A stretch of 9,052 nucleotides of DNA, from contig DIAQ01000100.1 of assembly GCA_002414865.1 (NCBI GenBank), forward strand, positions 1,776 through 10,827, given 5' to 3'. This document shows, one piece after another, positions 1 to 5,650 of this stretch (within the stretch, counting starts at the first letter, position 1; each line of letters begins with the position of its first letter). The DNA comes from a candidate division Hyd24-12 bacterium UBA5074. GTDB lineage: Bacteria; Fermentibacterota; Fermentibacteria; Fermentibacterales; Fermentibacteraceae. The notes beneath the pieces are model-generated. The model was not told where the DNA came from, ran no database searches, and saw nothing but the letters and a program-made list of their open reading frames with translations. Position numbers and translations under genes: made by a program.

Positions 1-956
1 CCCCTGTCGCTGAGGACGGTCTGCGTTGCGCTGTTGATGTCCTCGGCCTTTGCATAGCGGATGACGAACACCTCGGTCTGCAGATCCTGGAGGTTCTGCC
101 TCTCCTGCCTGCTGGTGGCCATCTCGCTTATCTGGCTGTAGAAGTCGGCCCTCGGAGAGATGCGCAGCACGTTGCTGCCCTCGAGGGTCGCAACCAGGCC
201 CTGGGCGTTCAGGATGGACATGAGGGCGTCGCGCCATCCCACGTTCGTGAGGCGCGCCGTGACCGTGGCCTGGTACTCCTCCGGGAGGATGATGTTCAGG
301 CCGCTGACATCGGAGATGGACCTGAGGACGGTCCTGATGTCTGCCTCGACGACATCGATGGTCACTCGTCTTCCGCCCGTCCCGCGCCACTCCGTGGGGA
401 AGCCGTCCTGCGGCTGGCTCCAGGGCTCGCTCACGAGGACGCCCTGGACGGCGGAGCTGTAACCGGCTGATGTGCCAACGGACACCGGGTCGGACAGGGG
501 CTGGATGCTTGTGGTCCCTGCCAGCGTGGTGGTGGAGACGCTCTGGCTGGAGGCGTTCCAGGCGGTGAACGGAGTCCCCGCCGGATTCGTCTGGAGGGAC
601 AGCACCAGGTTGTTGCCGTCGGTCGAGGTGTTGTAGTTGAGGAGCTCGCCGGAGACGTCGATGATCACCCTGACTATGCCGTCGGGTGGCGCCTTGTACT
701 GGCTCGTGCGGACCGTGGTCACGCCGCCCCTGGACACCGCGAAGTCGGTCGTCGGGAGCGCGTGGACCGCATCGGTCAGGTCTATCACGACCCTCATGGG
801 ATCGGTGAGCAGGAATTTCTCGTAGGTGACGGGGCCGTCGGCGACGACCGTCACCTCCGTGCGATCGCCGTTGGCGGTCACCGTGATGTCGGTGACCCTG
901 TAGGCGGATGCCGGCACCGCCAGCACCAGCAGCAGCGCAATCAGTGCTCTCAACAT
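1..956 (-). CDS. pilQ: Type IV pilus secretin PilQ, N-terminal part (runs off left edge)
   Basis: PilQ forms the outer-membrane pore through which the type IV pilus emerges; the ring-forming C-terminal domain lies outside the window. About 318 codons are visible. Residues 1-18 are a Sec signal peptide (MLRALIALLL core, cleavage likely after PASA). Residues 20-122 read as an AMIN domain, a beta-sandwich that in PilQ homologues anchors the protein to peptidoglycan (motif MRVVIDL at 54-60). A Ser/Thr/Gly-rich linker covers about 128-190. Residues 196-268 match an STN/secretin N0 domain (VTIDVVEADIRTVLRSI, then GLNIILPEE and WRDALMSIL). From about 294 the secretin N1 domain begins (TEVFVIRYAKAEDI). 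The ATG overlaps the upstream pilP stop by one base (TGATG), with GAGGGTGG as Shine-Dalgarno, so translation is probably coupled. Domain assignments are by eye; the family call is strong because of domain order and operon position. Confidence 0.93.
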   Translation of the reverse strand, partial: MLRALIALLLVLAVPASAYRVTDITVTANGDRTEVTVVADGPVTYEKFLLTDPMRVVIDLTDAVHALPTTDFAVSRGGVTTVRTSQYKAPPDGIVRVIIDVSGELLNYNTSTDGNNLVLSLQTNPAGTPFTAWNASSQSVSTTTLAGTTSIQPLSDPVSVGTSAGYSSAVQGVLVSEPWSQPQDGFPTEWRGTGGRRVTIDVVEADIRTVLRSISDVSGLNIILPEEYQATVTARLTNVGWRDALMSILNAQGLVATLEGSNVLRISPRADFYSQISEMATSRQERQNLQDLQTEVFVIRYAKAEDINSATQTVLSDR

Positions 957-2341
957 CACAGACCACCCTCTTCATGAAGCCGCATCGAGTAGATCGTCGG
1001 AATCGACGCCTCTCCACCCCGATCCGGCCCGTAATCGACAGTTACTTCCTGGACCACGATGACTTCGTTGCCCGTTATCTCAGCCACCCGGGTGTTGTTG
1101 GCCAGCTCCGACCCCACATAGAGGATGTAGGGCACGCTGTTGGCATCCTCCACCATGGCCTGGTCGCCGCCGGTGGGATCGATCGTTATCCCCACCAGCT
1201 TGAGCTCCTCGATCGCTATCTGGTCGAGAGGCCTCCTGAGGTCCCTCCTGTGCGCCGGGAACTCGGTGAAGGGGTCGGGGCGGCTGGAGACGCTCTCGTA
1301 GATCCTGAAGGCGCCGCTCGCAGCAGACAGGACTGGTGTCACGCCGGCGCTCCCGCCCGACGTGGTCCCCCCCTGGCCTGCGAGAGTGCATTCGATCATC
1401 TCGAGGTCGTAGCCCGGAAGGCGCGTCTCGAGTGCGCCGATGGGTGCGTAGGCGAGCAGGCCCTGTTCGTCGCCAGCCCAGACCGGGCCGGCGGACGCGG
1501 CTGCAAGGCTTCCGGGGACGACGGCGGGAACGCCTGCCAGCTTGTGCTGAGGATCGAGCGCGCTGCTCACGCCGACGGCGGTGAGGACGAGGCCCGAATC
1601 GTACAGGCGTCCGTTGCAGACGCGCTCCCAGGCCTCGGGTCCGGTGCGGCGAAGCACCCTGCCGCGGGTGCCGAGGAATATCGAGCCGTCCATGGCGGCC
1701 AGCACCCCGCTGCCGGGCAGCGGCTCGCTCTGCCAGAGCCCTGCTGCAGCGTCATACCTGATCAATGCCCCGCTCGACGCGTAGACCCAGTCGGGACCGT
1801 TCCTGTAGAGGCCCGACGCGGGCAGGGCGGGCTGGGCGGGCCGGGCGATCTCGAATCCTTCGGCAGCCGCGATGGCGATGCCGCCATCGGAACCCAGAAC
1901 GGCTCTCCCCTCTCCCGAAACCCCCAGCGCGACCGGAGTGAAGCCCTCGGGCAGAGGAGTGATCGTGGCTTCCTCGCCGCTCGTGTACTCTATCAGCGAG
2001 GAATCCGAGAGAAGGAGGACGGTCTGTCCTGAGGATGCTGCATCCACGAGGGTGGAGGCCCCGCCGCCCAGGGAGTAGCTGTGCCACTTCCCGTCGGCGA
2101 GATCGCAGCGGAGGAGGACTCCGCCGTCATAGCACGCCCAGGCTCCCGATTCGTCCGGCAGCAGCGCCACCGGCGCCCCGCCGGGGAGGGTTACCTCCAT
2201 CCAGCCTGAAATCGGCGGCGCCATTGCGACCGTGACATCCGACCCCTCCCGGGCGGAAGCCTGGTCACCAGGCCCCGGACCGCAGGCTGTCGCAGCGAGG
2301 GCCAGCGGAAGGAGCACTGCGGCGATTGCACGAGCCTTCAC
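956..2341 (-). CDS. pilP: PilP-like pilus lipoprotein with N-terminal beta-propeller-like domain
   Basis: 461 residues from the GTG at 2341. Residues 1-19 are a lipoprotein signal ending AATAC with C20 as the lipidated cysteine. Residues about 47-318 contain six recurring units of the form G-x-L-x-(R/E)-Y-x(4-6)-G-x-W followed by Leu-Pro or a turn, centred near 72-86, 113-127, 152-165, 189-203, 225-238 and 292-305. This resembles a six-bladed beta-propeller. A Gly/Ser/Thr-rich linker follows (about 320-340). Residues 350-435 match the PilP homology region: RPDPF, then PLDQIAIEELKLVGI, QAMVEDANSVPYILYVGSEL and VAEITGNEVIVVQE. PilP normally bridges PilN/PilO in the inner membrane to the PilQ N-domains and is only about 170-180 residues long, so the propeller is an extra module. 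The gene lies between pilO and pilQ, exactly where pilP belongs. The PilP call is confident; the propeller call is inferred from repeat pattern only. Confidence 0.83.
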   Translation of the reverse strand: MKARAIAAVLLPLALAATACGPGPGDQASAREGSDVTVAMAPPISGWMEVTLPGGAPVALLPDESGAWACYDGGVLLRCDLADGKWHSYSLGGGASTLVDAASSGQTVLLLSDSSLIEYTSGEEATITPLPEGFTPVALGVSGEGRAVLGSDGGIAIAAAEGFEIARPAQPALPASGLYRNGPDWVYASSGALIRYDAAAGLWQSEPLPGSGVLAAMDGSIFLGTRGRVLRRTGPEAWERVCNGRLYDSGLVLTAVGVSSALDPQHKLAGVPAVVPGSLAAASAGPVWAGDEQGLLAYAPIGALETRLPGYDLEMIECTLAGQGGTTSGGSAGVTPVLSAASGAFRIYESVSSRPDPFTEFPAHRRDLRRPLDQIAIEELKLVGITIDPTGGDQAMVEDANSVPYILYVGSELANNTRVAEITGNEVIVVQEVTVDYGPDRGGEASIPTIYSMRLHEEGGL

Positions 2342-2346
2342 AACCG

Positions 2347-2355
2347 TCACCCCCT
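2347..2355 (-). promoter_or_regulatory. Shine-Dalgarno that selects the second GTG of pilP
   Basis: The minus strand reads AGGGGGTGA, then five bases (CGGTT), then GTG at 2341. This is close to the anti-SD complement AAGGAGGTGA. An upstream in-frame GTG at 2350 lies inside this site and cannot use it. The 2341 start also gives a clean lipoprotein signal (MKARAIAAVLLP). The site overlaps the pilO TAG stop at 2354-2356, suggesting coupled translation. Confidence 0.6.
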
Positions 2356-2914
2356 ATGGCTGCGAGTAGGCGGAGAAAGTGAAGGTAGCCTCGATGTTGT
2401 CGAACTTGCCCTCCGCCGCCTTCAGCTGCTGGATGTTGAGGTCGCTTATTGCAGTCATCATCAGTTCCTGCGTGAGCTGGTCGAAGAAAACGCCCAGCCG
2501 GTGATACCTTCCCGTGAGGTGCACCTGCCAGCTGTACACGGCGTAGCTCCCCTCCGTGGTGACGGGCTGGGGAGTCAGGCCGACGATCTGGATGCCGCTG
2601 CTCGCCGCCTTGTCGGTGAGCATCTCGAGCACGTCGTCCTGGTTGTATGTCCGGGGCAGGAAGCGGTCGAGGTTCGCAAGCTCCTGCTGGAACATCTCGA
2701 TCTGCTGAGCCATCACCGCCATGTCCTCGGATGTCTGCGACTGCAGCTGGCTGAGCTGCATCTGCTTCATCCGGATCGTATCCCTGGCGGTGCTGATGGC
2801 CTCGCTCGTGCCCTTCGCTATGAAGTTGAAGTAGACATAGACGAGGGCTGCGAGGAGGACCAGCCCGATGATGAACCTCAGCAGCTTCGGGTCTCTAAGG
2901 TTCATGGCTGCCAC
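2354..2914 (-). CDS. pilO: Type IV pilus inner-membrane alignment protein PilO
   Basis: 186 residues, the usual PilO size. There is a short cytoplasmic N-terminus, one transmembrane helix at about 13-33 (LRFIIGLVLLAALVYVYFNF) and a periplasmic coiled coil at about 38-85. The characteristic FLP motif is at 85-87. Residues 93-183 are a ferredoxin-like domain with the PilO signature HLTGRYHRLGVFFDQL at 132-147. PilO pairs with PilN in the inner membrane and, together with PilP, links the pilus motor platform to the PilQ secretin. It starts 34 nt after the preceding lipoprotein gene. The start is taken as GTG at 2914 on the basis of its Shine-Dalgarno; the in-frame ATG at 2905 is the alternative and would shorten the protein by only three residues. 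Nothing looks broken. Confidence 0.92.
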   Translation of the reverse strand: MAAMNLRDPKLLRFIIGLVLLAALVYVYFNFIAKGTSEAISTARDTIRMKQMQLSQLQSQTSEDMAVMAQQIEMFQQELANLDRFLPRTYNQDDVLEMLTDKAASSGIQIVGLTPQPVTTEGSYAVYSWQVHLTGRYHRLGVFFDQLTQELMMTAISDLNIQQLKAAEGKFDNIEATFTFSAYSQP

Positions 2915-2919
2915 GGTCT

Positions 2920-2929
2920 ACCTCCTCCC
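2920..2929 (-). promoter_or_regulatory. Shine-Dalgarno that favours the GTG start of pilO
   Basis: The minus strand reads GGGAGGAGGT ending at 2920. The GGAGGAGG core ends six bases before the GTG at 2914 and fifteen before the ATG at 2905. The spacing favours the GTG. Confidence 0.55.
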
Positions 2930-2948
2930 GGTCTCTCCGAGGCCGTCC

Positions 2949-3356
2949 TCACTTCGCCCCCGACATCATTGTGAGGTCGATGTCCCAGAAGGTCAGTGTG
3001 TCGCCCCTGAGGATGGTGTGCTCTCCGTAGGAGTAGACGAGCGCGCCATAGTGTGCCTCGAGCTCGATCTTGCCGAAGTCGGGCAGGCTGTAGCCGGTGC
3101 CCTCCTCGCCGATCGTCGGGTGGAGGGGGACCTCGATGAAGAACTCGCCGTTGTCATCCGTGACCGCGGACTGGTCGTAGGTGGTCACCGAGTCGCCGAG
3201 CATGAACATGTCTATATCCCCGGCAGGCTCGGTCTGTGTGCTGTCGGTGTAGACCGTGCCCCTCAGGAAGATCTTGGTGTCGTCGGTCCCGAACGGGTCG
3301 CACCCGGAGAAGACGAGCACCGCGGCAAAGCAGCAGAGAACCAGTAGCCTTCTCAT
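2949..3356 (-). CDS. Small lipoprotein with transthyretin/CarboxypepD-reg-like domain, inserted in the pil operon
   Basis: 135 residues from the ATG at 3356, which follows TGGAGGGAAC; the stop of pilMN is only 10 nt upstream. Residues 1-18 are a hydrophobic lipoprotein signal (MRRLLVLCCFAAVLVFSG) and C19 is the likely lipidated cysteine (VFSGC). Asp at +2 would be an inner-membrane retention signal under the E. coli Lol rule. Residues about 29-129 look like one beta-sandwich: FLRGTVYTDSTQTEPAGDI, then TDDNGEFFIEVPL. This is the G-x-V-x-D...P-x-x-G...D-x-x-G-x-F pattern of transthyretin-like or carboxypeptidase-regulatory-like domains. The body is acidic. No standard pilMNOPQ operon encodes such a protein between pilN and pilO. 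Tight spacing implies co-expression and a possible accessory role in the envelope alignment complex; that role is inference. A further upstream start (3410) would overlap pilMN and lacks a reason to be used. Confidence 0.8.
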   Translation of the reverse strand: MRRLLVLCCFAAVLVFSGCDPFGTDDTKIFLRGTVYTDSTQTEPAGDIDMFMLGDSVTTYDQSAVTDDNGEFFIEVPLHPTIGEEGTGYSLPDFGKIELEAHYGALVYSYGEHTILRGDTLTFWDIDLTMMSGAK

Positions 3357-3366
3357 GTTCCCTCCA

Positions 3367-5145
3367 TCAAATGCCGGAGTAGTCGCCAACCAGAGGTGCG
3401 AGCGACGCACGGTTGACGCTCACTTCCAGGTCGAACTGGAACCGGGTTTCAGCGCCTGCGGTTCCTGTTCCTGCGGGGGTCGTCCCTGTCGGGGTCATCG
3501 TGGTGAGGGTGTACGACTGCCCGTAGTCCGCGAGTTCGAACAACTGAGTCTGTCCGTCTGGCTTCAGGTCCACGAGGCGGCGCTGGAACGAGACGATGTC
3601 GCCCCATGTCCGTGCTATCCCGGTAAGGTGCATGGTGCTGTCGGAGAGGACCATGGCGGTGAGGTAGATACCCTTGTCGGCCTCTTCGGCCAGGGCTGTC
3701 TGCTCCGGGTACAGCGCCCTGCACAGGTACTCCATCGTATACACCGAGAACCGCTGGTTGAGCGCCAGGCTCTGGACCGCGGTCCTCTTCGCCTCCAGCT
3801 GCGCGCTCAGGTCGTTGGCCAGCTGCTGCTGCCCGACCTGGGTCTCCATCTGGGCGATCTGGGTGTCGAGCGCCGTCACCTCTTCCTGCAGCGCCGTCTC
3901 CTGCTTCTTCAGCTTCATGTAGTGGAGGCCCATCAGGACGGCTCCGGCGACAATGAGGATTATCGGGAGGACACCCAGGACAGCCGCGATTGGAGAGCCG
4001 GTCCTGGCTGCCGCGCCCGTTCCCCCGCCGGCGGCCTTCTTTCTCTTCACATCGCCGGGCTCCATGACGTTGATGTCCACCTTGCCCGGCTCGTATGCCC
4101 TGAGGGCGAGGCCGATGCTGACGGCGAGGAGGGCGCCGACAGCGTTCCTGTCTTCTTCGGAGATGGTGGAGGAGTCGACGAGCAGGTTCTGGAAGGGCTG
4201 GAGCTGCTCGACCGGGAGGCCGTGCTGTTCGCTGAGAGTGGTCGAGAGACCCGGCACGAGCGAGCATCCGCCGCTGATGTACATGCGGTCGATCCGGGTG
4301 CTCTCGCCCGATGCCTGGAACGAGATGAAGGAGCGCCTGACGCTCGTCGAGAGCTCCTCGATCACATAGCTGAGAGCCGAGCGTACCTCGTCGGCGGAAA
4401 CCCCTTCGGGAAGCTCGCCGCGGAGCACCTTCTCGGAGGTTTCATAGTCGAGGCCCATCGATCTCTGGAGAGCCTCGATGAACCTGCTGCCGCCGATCGA
4501 GAGGTCGCGGTTGAAGCTCGGGAGGCCTCCCTTCACCACGACCATGTTCGTGACCTCGGCCCCGATGTTGAGGATGGTCACGCATTCGTCGCCAGAGGGC
4601 CTGTAGGAGAATTCGTAGGTTCTCTGGAGGGCAAACTGCTCGAGCTCGATGGCCGTGGGCCGGATCCCGGCTCCCTGGAGGAGGCCCTTGTGGAGCTCGA
4701 CAGCCTCCTTCTTGGCGGCGACGAGCAGAACCTCCATCTGACCCGGAGCGAGCTCGGGGTTGATGATCTTGAAGTCGATGCTGACTTCGTCGATGCGGAA
4801 GGGGATGTGCTGCTCGGCCTCCCAGTGGATGGCCTGGCGGGCTTCCTCCTCGGCCATCTTCTCCATCGGGATGCGCCGTACGATGACGCTCCTGCCCGAC
4901 ACGGCGGAGTAGACCGTCTTCGGCTTTATTCCCGCATTGCGCAGCGCATCGCGGATGGATGCGTTGACATGCTCCCTGTTGACGATCTCGCCGTCAACCA
5001 CCGTACCGGGAGCCAGCTCCAGGATCGCGTACCGCGCCAGCTTTACGGACTTGCCGGCCCGGACTAGTTCGACGACCTTGATGGAGTGGCTGCCGATATC
5101 GAGGCCGACGGCCGACTTGACCGAACTGCCGAAGCCCATCGCCAT
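3367..5145 (-). CDS. pilM: PilM-PilN fusion protein of the type IV pilus alignment complex
   Basis: 592 residues in one frame, against about 350 for PilM and about 200 for PilN. Residues 1-352 are actin-like PilM: phosphate-1 motif VGLDIGSHSIKVVEL (13-27), the HWEAEQHIPF segment (107-116), second phosphate region NIGAEVTNMVVV (193-204), the RDLSIGGSRF strand (213-222) and YISGGCSLVPGL (289-300), ending in GLALRAYEP. VDINVMEP (356-363) corresponds to the conserved INLLP peptide at the PilN N-terminus, which docks on PilM in two-protein systems. A basic Gly/Ala linker follows, then a transmembrane helix (about 386-408), a coiled coil (410-465) and a PilN-like periplasmic domain (466-582). That domain contains a Thr/Gly/Pro-rich loop (550-566) before the last strand FQFDLEVSVN. 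ATG at 5145 follows TTGGAGGCGAA; a second in-frame ATG lies two codons on. No separate pilN exists in the window. It is first in the operon. Confidence 0.92.
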   Translation of the reverse strand: MAMGFGSSVKSAVGLDIGSHSIKVVELVRAGKSVKLARYAILELAPGTVVDGEIVNREHVNASIRDALRNAGIKPKTVYSAVSGRSVIVRRIPMEKMAEEEARQAIHWEAEQHIPFRIDEVSIDFKIINPELAPGQMEVLLVAAKKEAVELHKGLLQGAGIRPTAIELEQFALQRTYEFSYRPSGDECVTILNIGAEVTNMVVVKGGLPSFNRDLSIGGSRFIEALQRSMGLDYETSEKVLRGELPEGVSADEVRSALSYVIEELSTSVRRSFISFQASGESTRIDRMYISGGCSLVPGLSTTLSEQHGLPVEQLQPFQNLLVDSSTISEEDRNAVGALLAVSIGLALRAYEPGKVDINVMEPGDVKRKKAAGGGTGAAARTGSPIAAVLGVLPIILIVAGAVLMGLHYMKLKKQETALQEEVTALDTQIAQMETQVGQQQLANDLSAQLEAKRTAVQSLALNQRFSVYTMEYLCRALYPEQTALAEEADKGIYLTAMVLSDSTMHLTGIARTWGDIVSFQRRLVDLKPDGQTQLFELADYGQSYTLTTMTPTGTTPAGTGTAGAETRFQFDLEVSVNRASLAPLVGDYSGI

Positions 5146-5190
5146 TTCGCCTCCAACCGCTTTATTCGCGTGTCAGTCCGCTCGCTCGAG

Positions 5191-5207
5191 CAGAATGACA
5201 CTTTCTG
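5191..5207. repeat. Short inverted repeat in the pil operon leader
   Basis: CAGAA (5191-5195) and TTCTG (5203-5207) are perfect inverted arms around TGACACT. They lie between the putative pilM transcription start and its ATG, so they could be an operator or a weak RNA hairpin. Five-base arms arise readily by chance, so this is only a candidate site. Confidence 0.25.
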
Positions 5208-5227
5208 TGCCCTCCTGCACGAATTCA

Positions 5228-5256
5228 AGTTTAAGTACGACCTGCACTGGCGTCAA
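5228..5256 (-). promoter_or_regulatory. Candidate sigma70 promoter of the pil operon
   Basis: On the minus strand TTGACG (5256-5251), a 17-base spacer and TAAACT (5233-5228) give a 5/6 -35 and a 4/6 -10 at ideal spacing. The start would fall near 5221, leaving a leader of about 75 nt before pilM. The region is AT-rich for this genome: 26 of 60 bases are G or C in 5221-5280. Confidence 0.45.
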
Positions 5257-5293
5257 TACCCCAATTTCAGAACTACGCAATTTCATAGATGGC

Positions 5294-5321
5294 TTGACGC
5301 GATTCCTTCGCCGGATATGTT
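5294..5321 (+). promoter_or_regulatory. Candidate sigma70 promoter of the RHH gene
   Basis: TTGACG (5294-5299), a 16-base spacer and TATGTT (5316-5321) sit just upstream of the small plus-strand gene. The predicted start (about 5328) falls on the Shine-Dalgarno GGAGGT (5328-5333), so the leader would be very short, which lowers confidence. The -35 with its following C (TTGACGC) is an exact inverted copy of the opposing -35 (GCGTCAA, 5250-5256). Confidence 0.35.
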
Positions 5322-5338
5322 TTGCCCGGAGGTCAGAT

Positions 5339-5650
5339 ATGGCTCCAAAGAGAAATGCTGGAATAGTAAGCAGTTTGGTTGATCTTGCGGAAGACGATCT
5401 CGCGAGCGTCCGCCTCACCGTGCCGGTGCGTCCGGACCAGGAGGAGGTCCTTACCCGTATCGTCCGCACCATCTCCCAGAACCGAGACAGGCACCATCGC
5501 AGGCAGCGCATCACCAAGGCCGCCATCATAAGAGCCTACATCGACGCATTATCTTCCATCCCGGTCGACTTCACCAATGTCTCCGACGAGGGCGAGCTCT
5601 TGCGAAGGGTGCTCGACGCCTTCTCTGCATCCAGCCTGAAGAGGATGTAG
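5339..5650 (+). CDS. Putative ribbon-helix-helix DNA-binding protein
   Basis: 103 residues; the ATG at 5339 has GGAGGT at 5328-5333 with good spacing. The centre reads as a ribbon-helix-helix fold: a strand SVRLTVPV (23-30), helix A over RPDQEEVLTRIVRTI (31-45), a basic His/Arg loop RDRHHRRQR (49-57), then helix B ITKAAIIRAYIDAL (58-71). ITK-x-x-(I/L)-I-R-x-x-(I/L) is typical of RHH helix B. The last 30 residues (DFTNVSDEGELLRRVLDAF) may form a further helix. RHH proteins act as dimers that contact DNA with the paired strands, usually as repressors or partition factors. This gene is divergent from pilMN across a shared promoter region, so it could regulate the pil operon or itself; that is inference. 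Its last 115 bp overlap the convergent glycosyltransferase gene. I recognise no specific family name. Confidence 0.68.
   Translation: MAPKRNAGIVSSLVDLAEDDLASVRLTVPVRPDQEEVLTRIVRTISQNRDRHHRRQRITKAAIIRAYIDALSSIPVDFTNVSDEGELLRRVLDAFSASSLKRM

Noticed and set aside
908..2032. 374-codon plus-strand open frame antisense to the PilP-like gene
   Set aside because: Low-complexity shadow of the real minus-strand lipoprotein gene; no signal, motif or start signal.
3256..5067. 603-codon plus-strand open frame antisense to pilMN
   Set aside because: Its translation is Arg/Gly/Glu/Asp-rich with no domain pattern, it has no ribosome-binding site, and it mirrors a gene with clear PilM and PilN motifs. Long antisense frames are expected in high-GC DNA.
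5173..5286. Possible 37-residue minus-strand leader peptide before pilMN, starting MKLRSSEIG
   Set aside because: No Shine-Dalgarno before its ATG, and the candidate pil promoter lies within it, so the main transcript would not carry its start.
5086..5382. 98-codon plus-strand open frame across the pilM start and divergent promoter region
   Set aside because: It begins inside pilMN on the opposite strand, ends inside the RHH gene in another frame and has no ribosome-binding site. Its less biased composition only reflects the AT-richer intergenic DNA.
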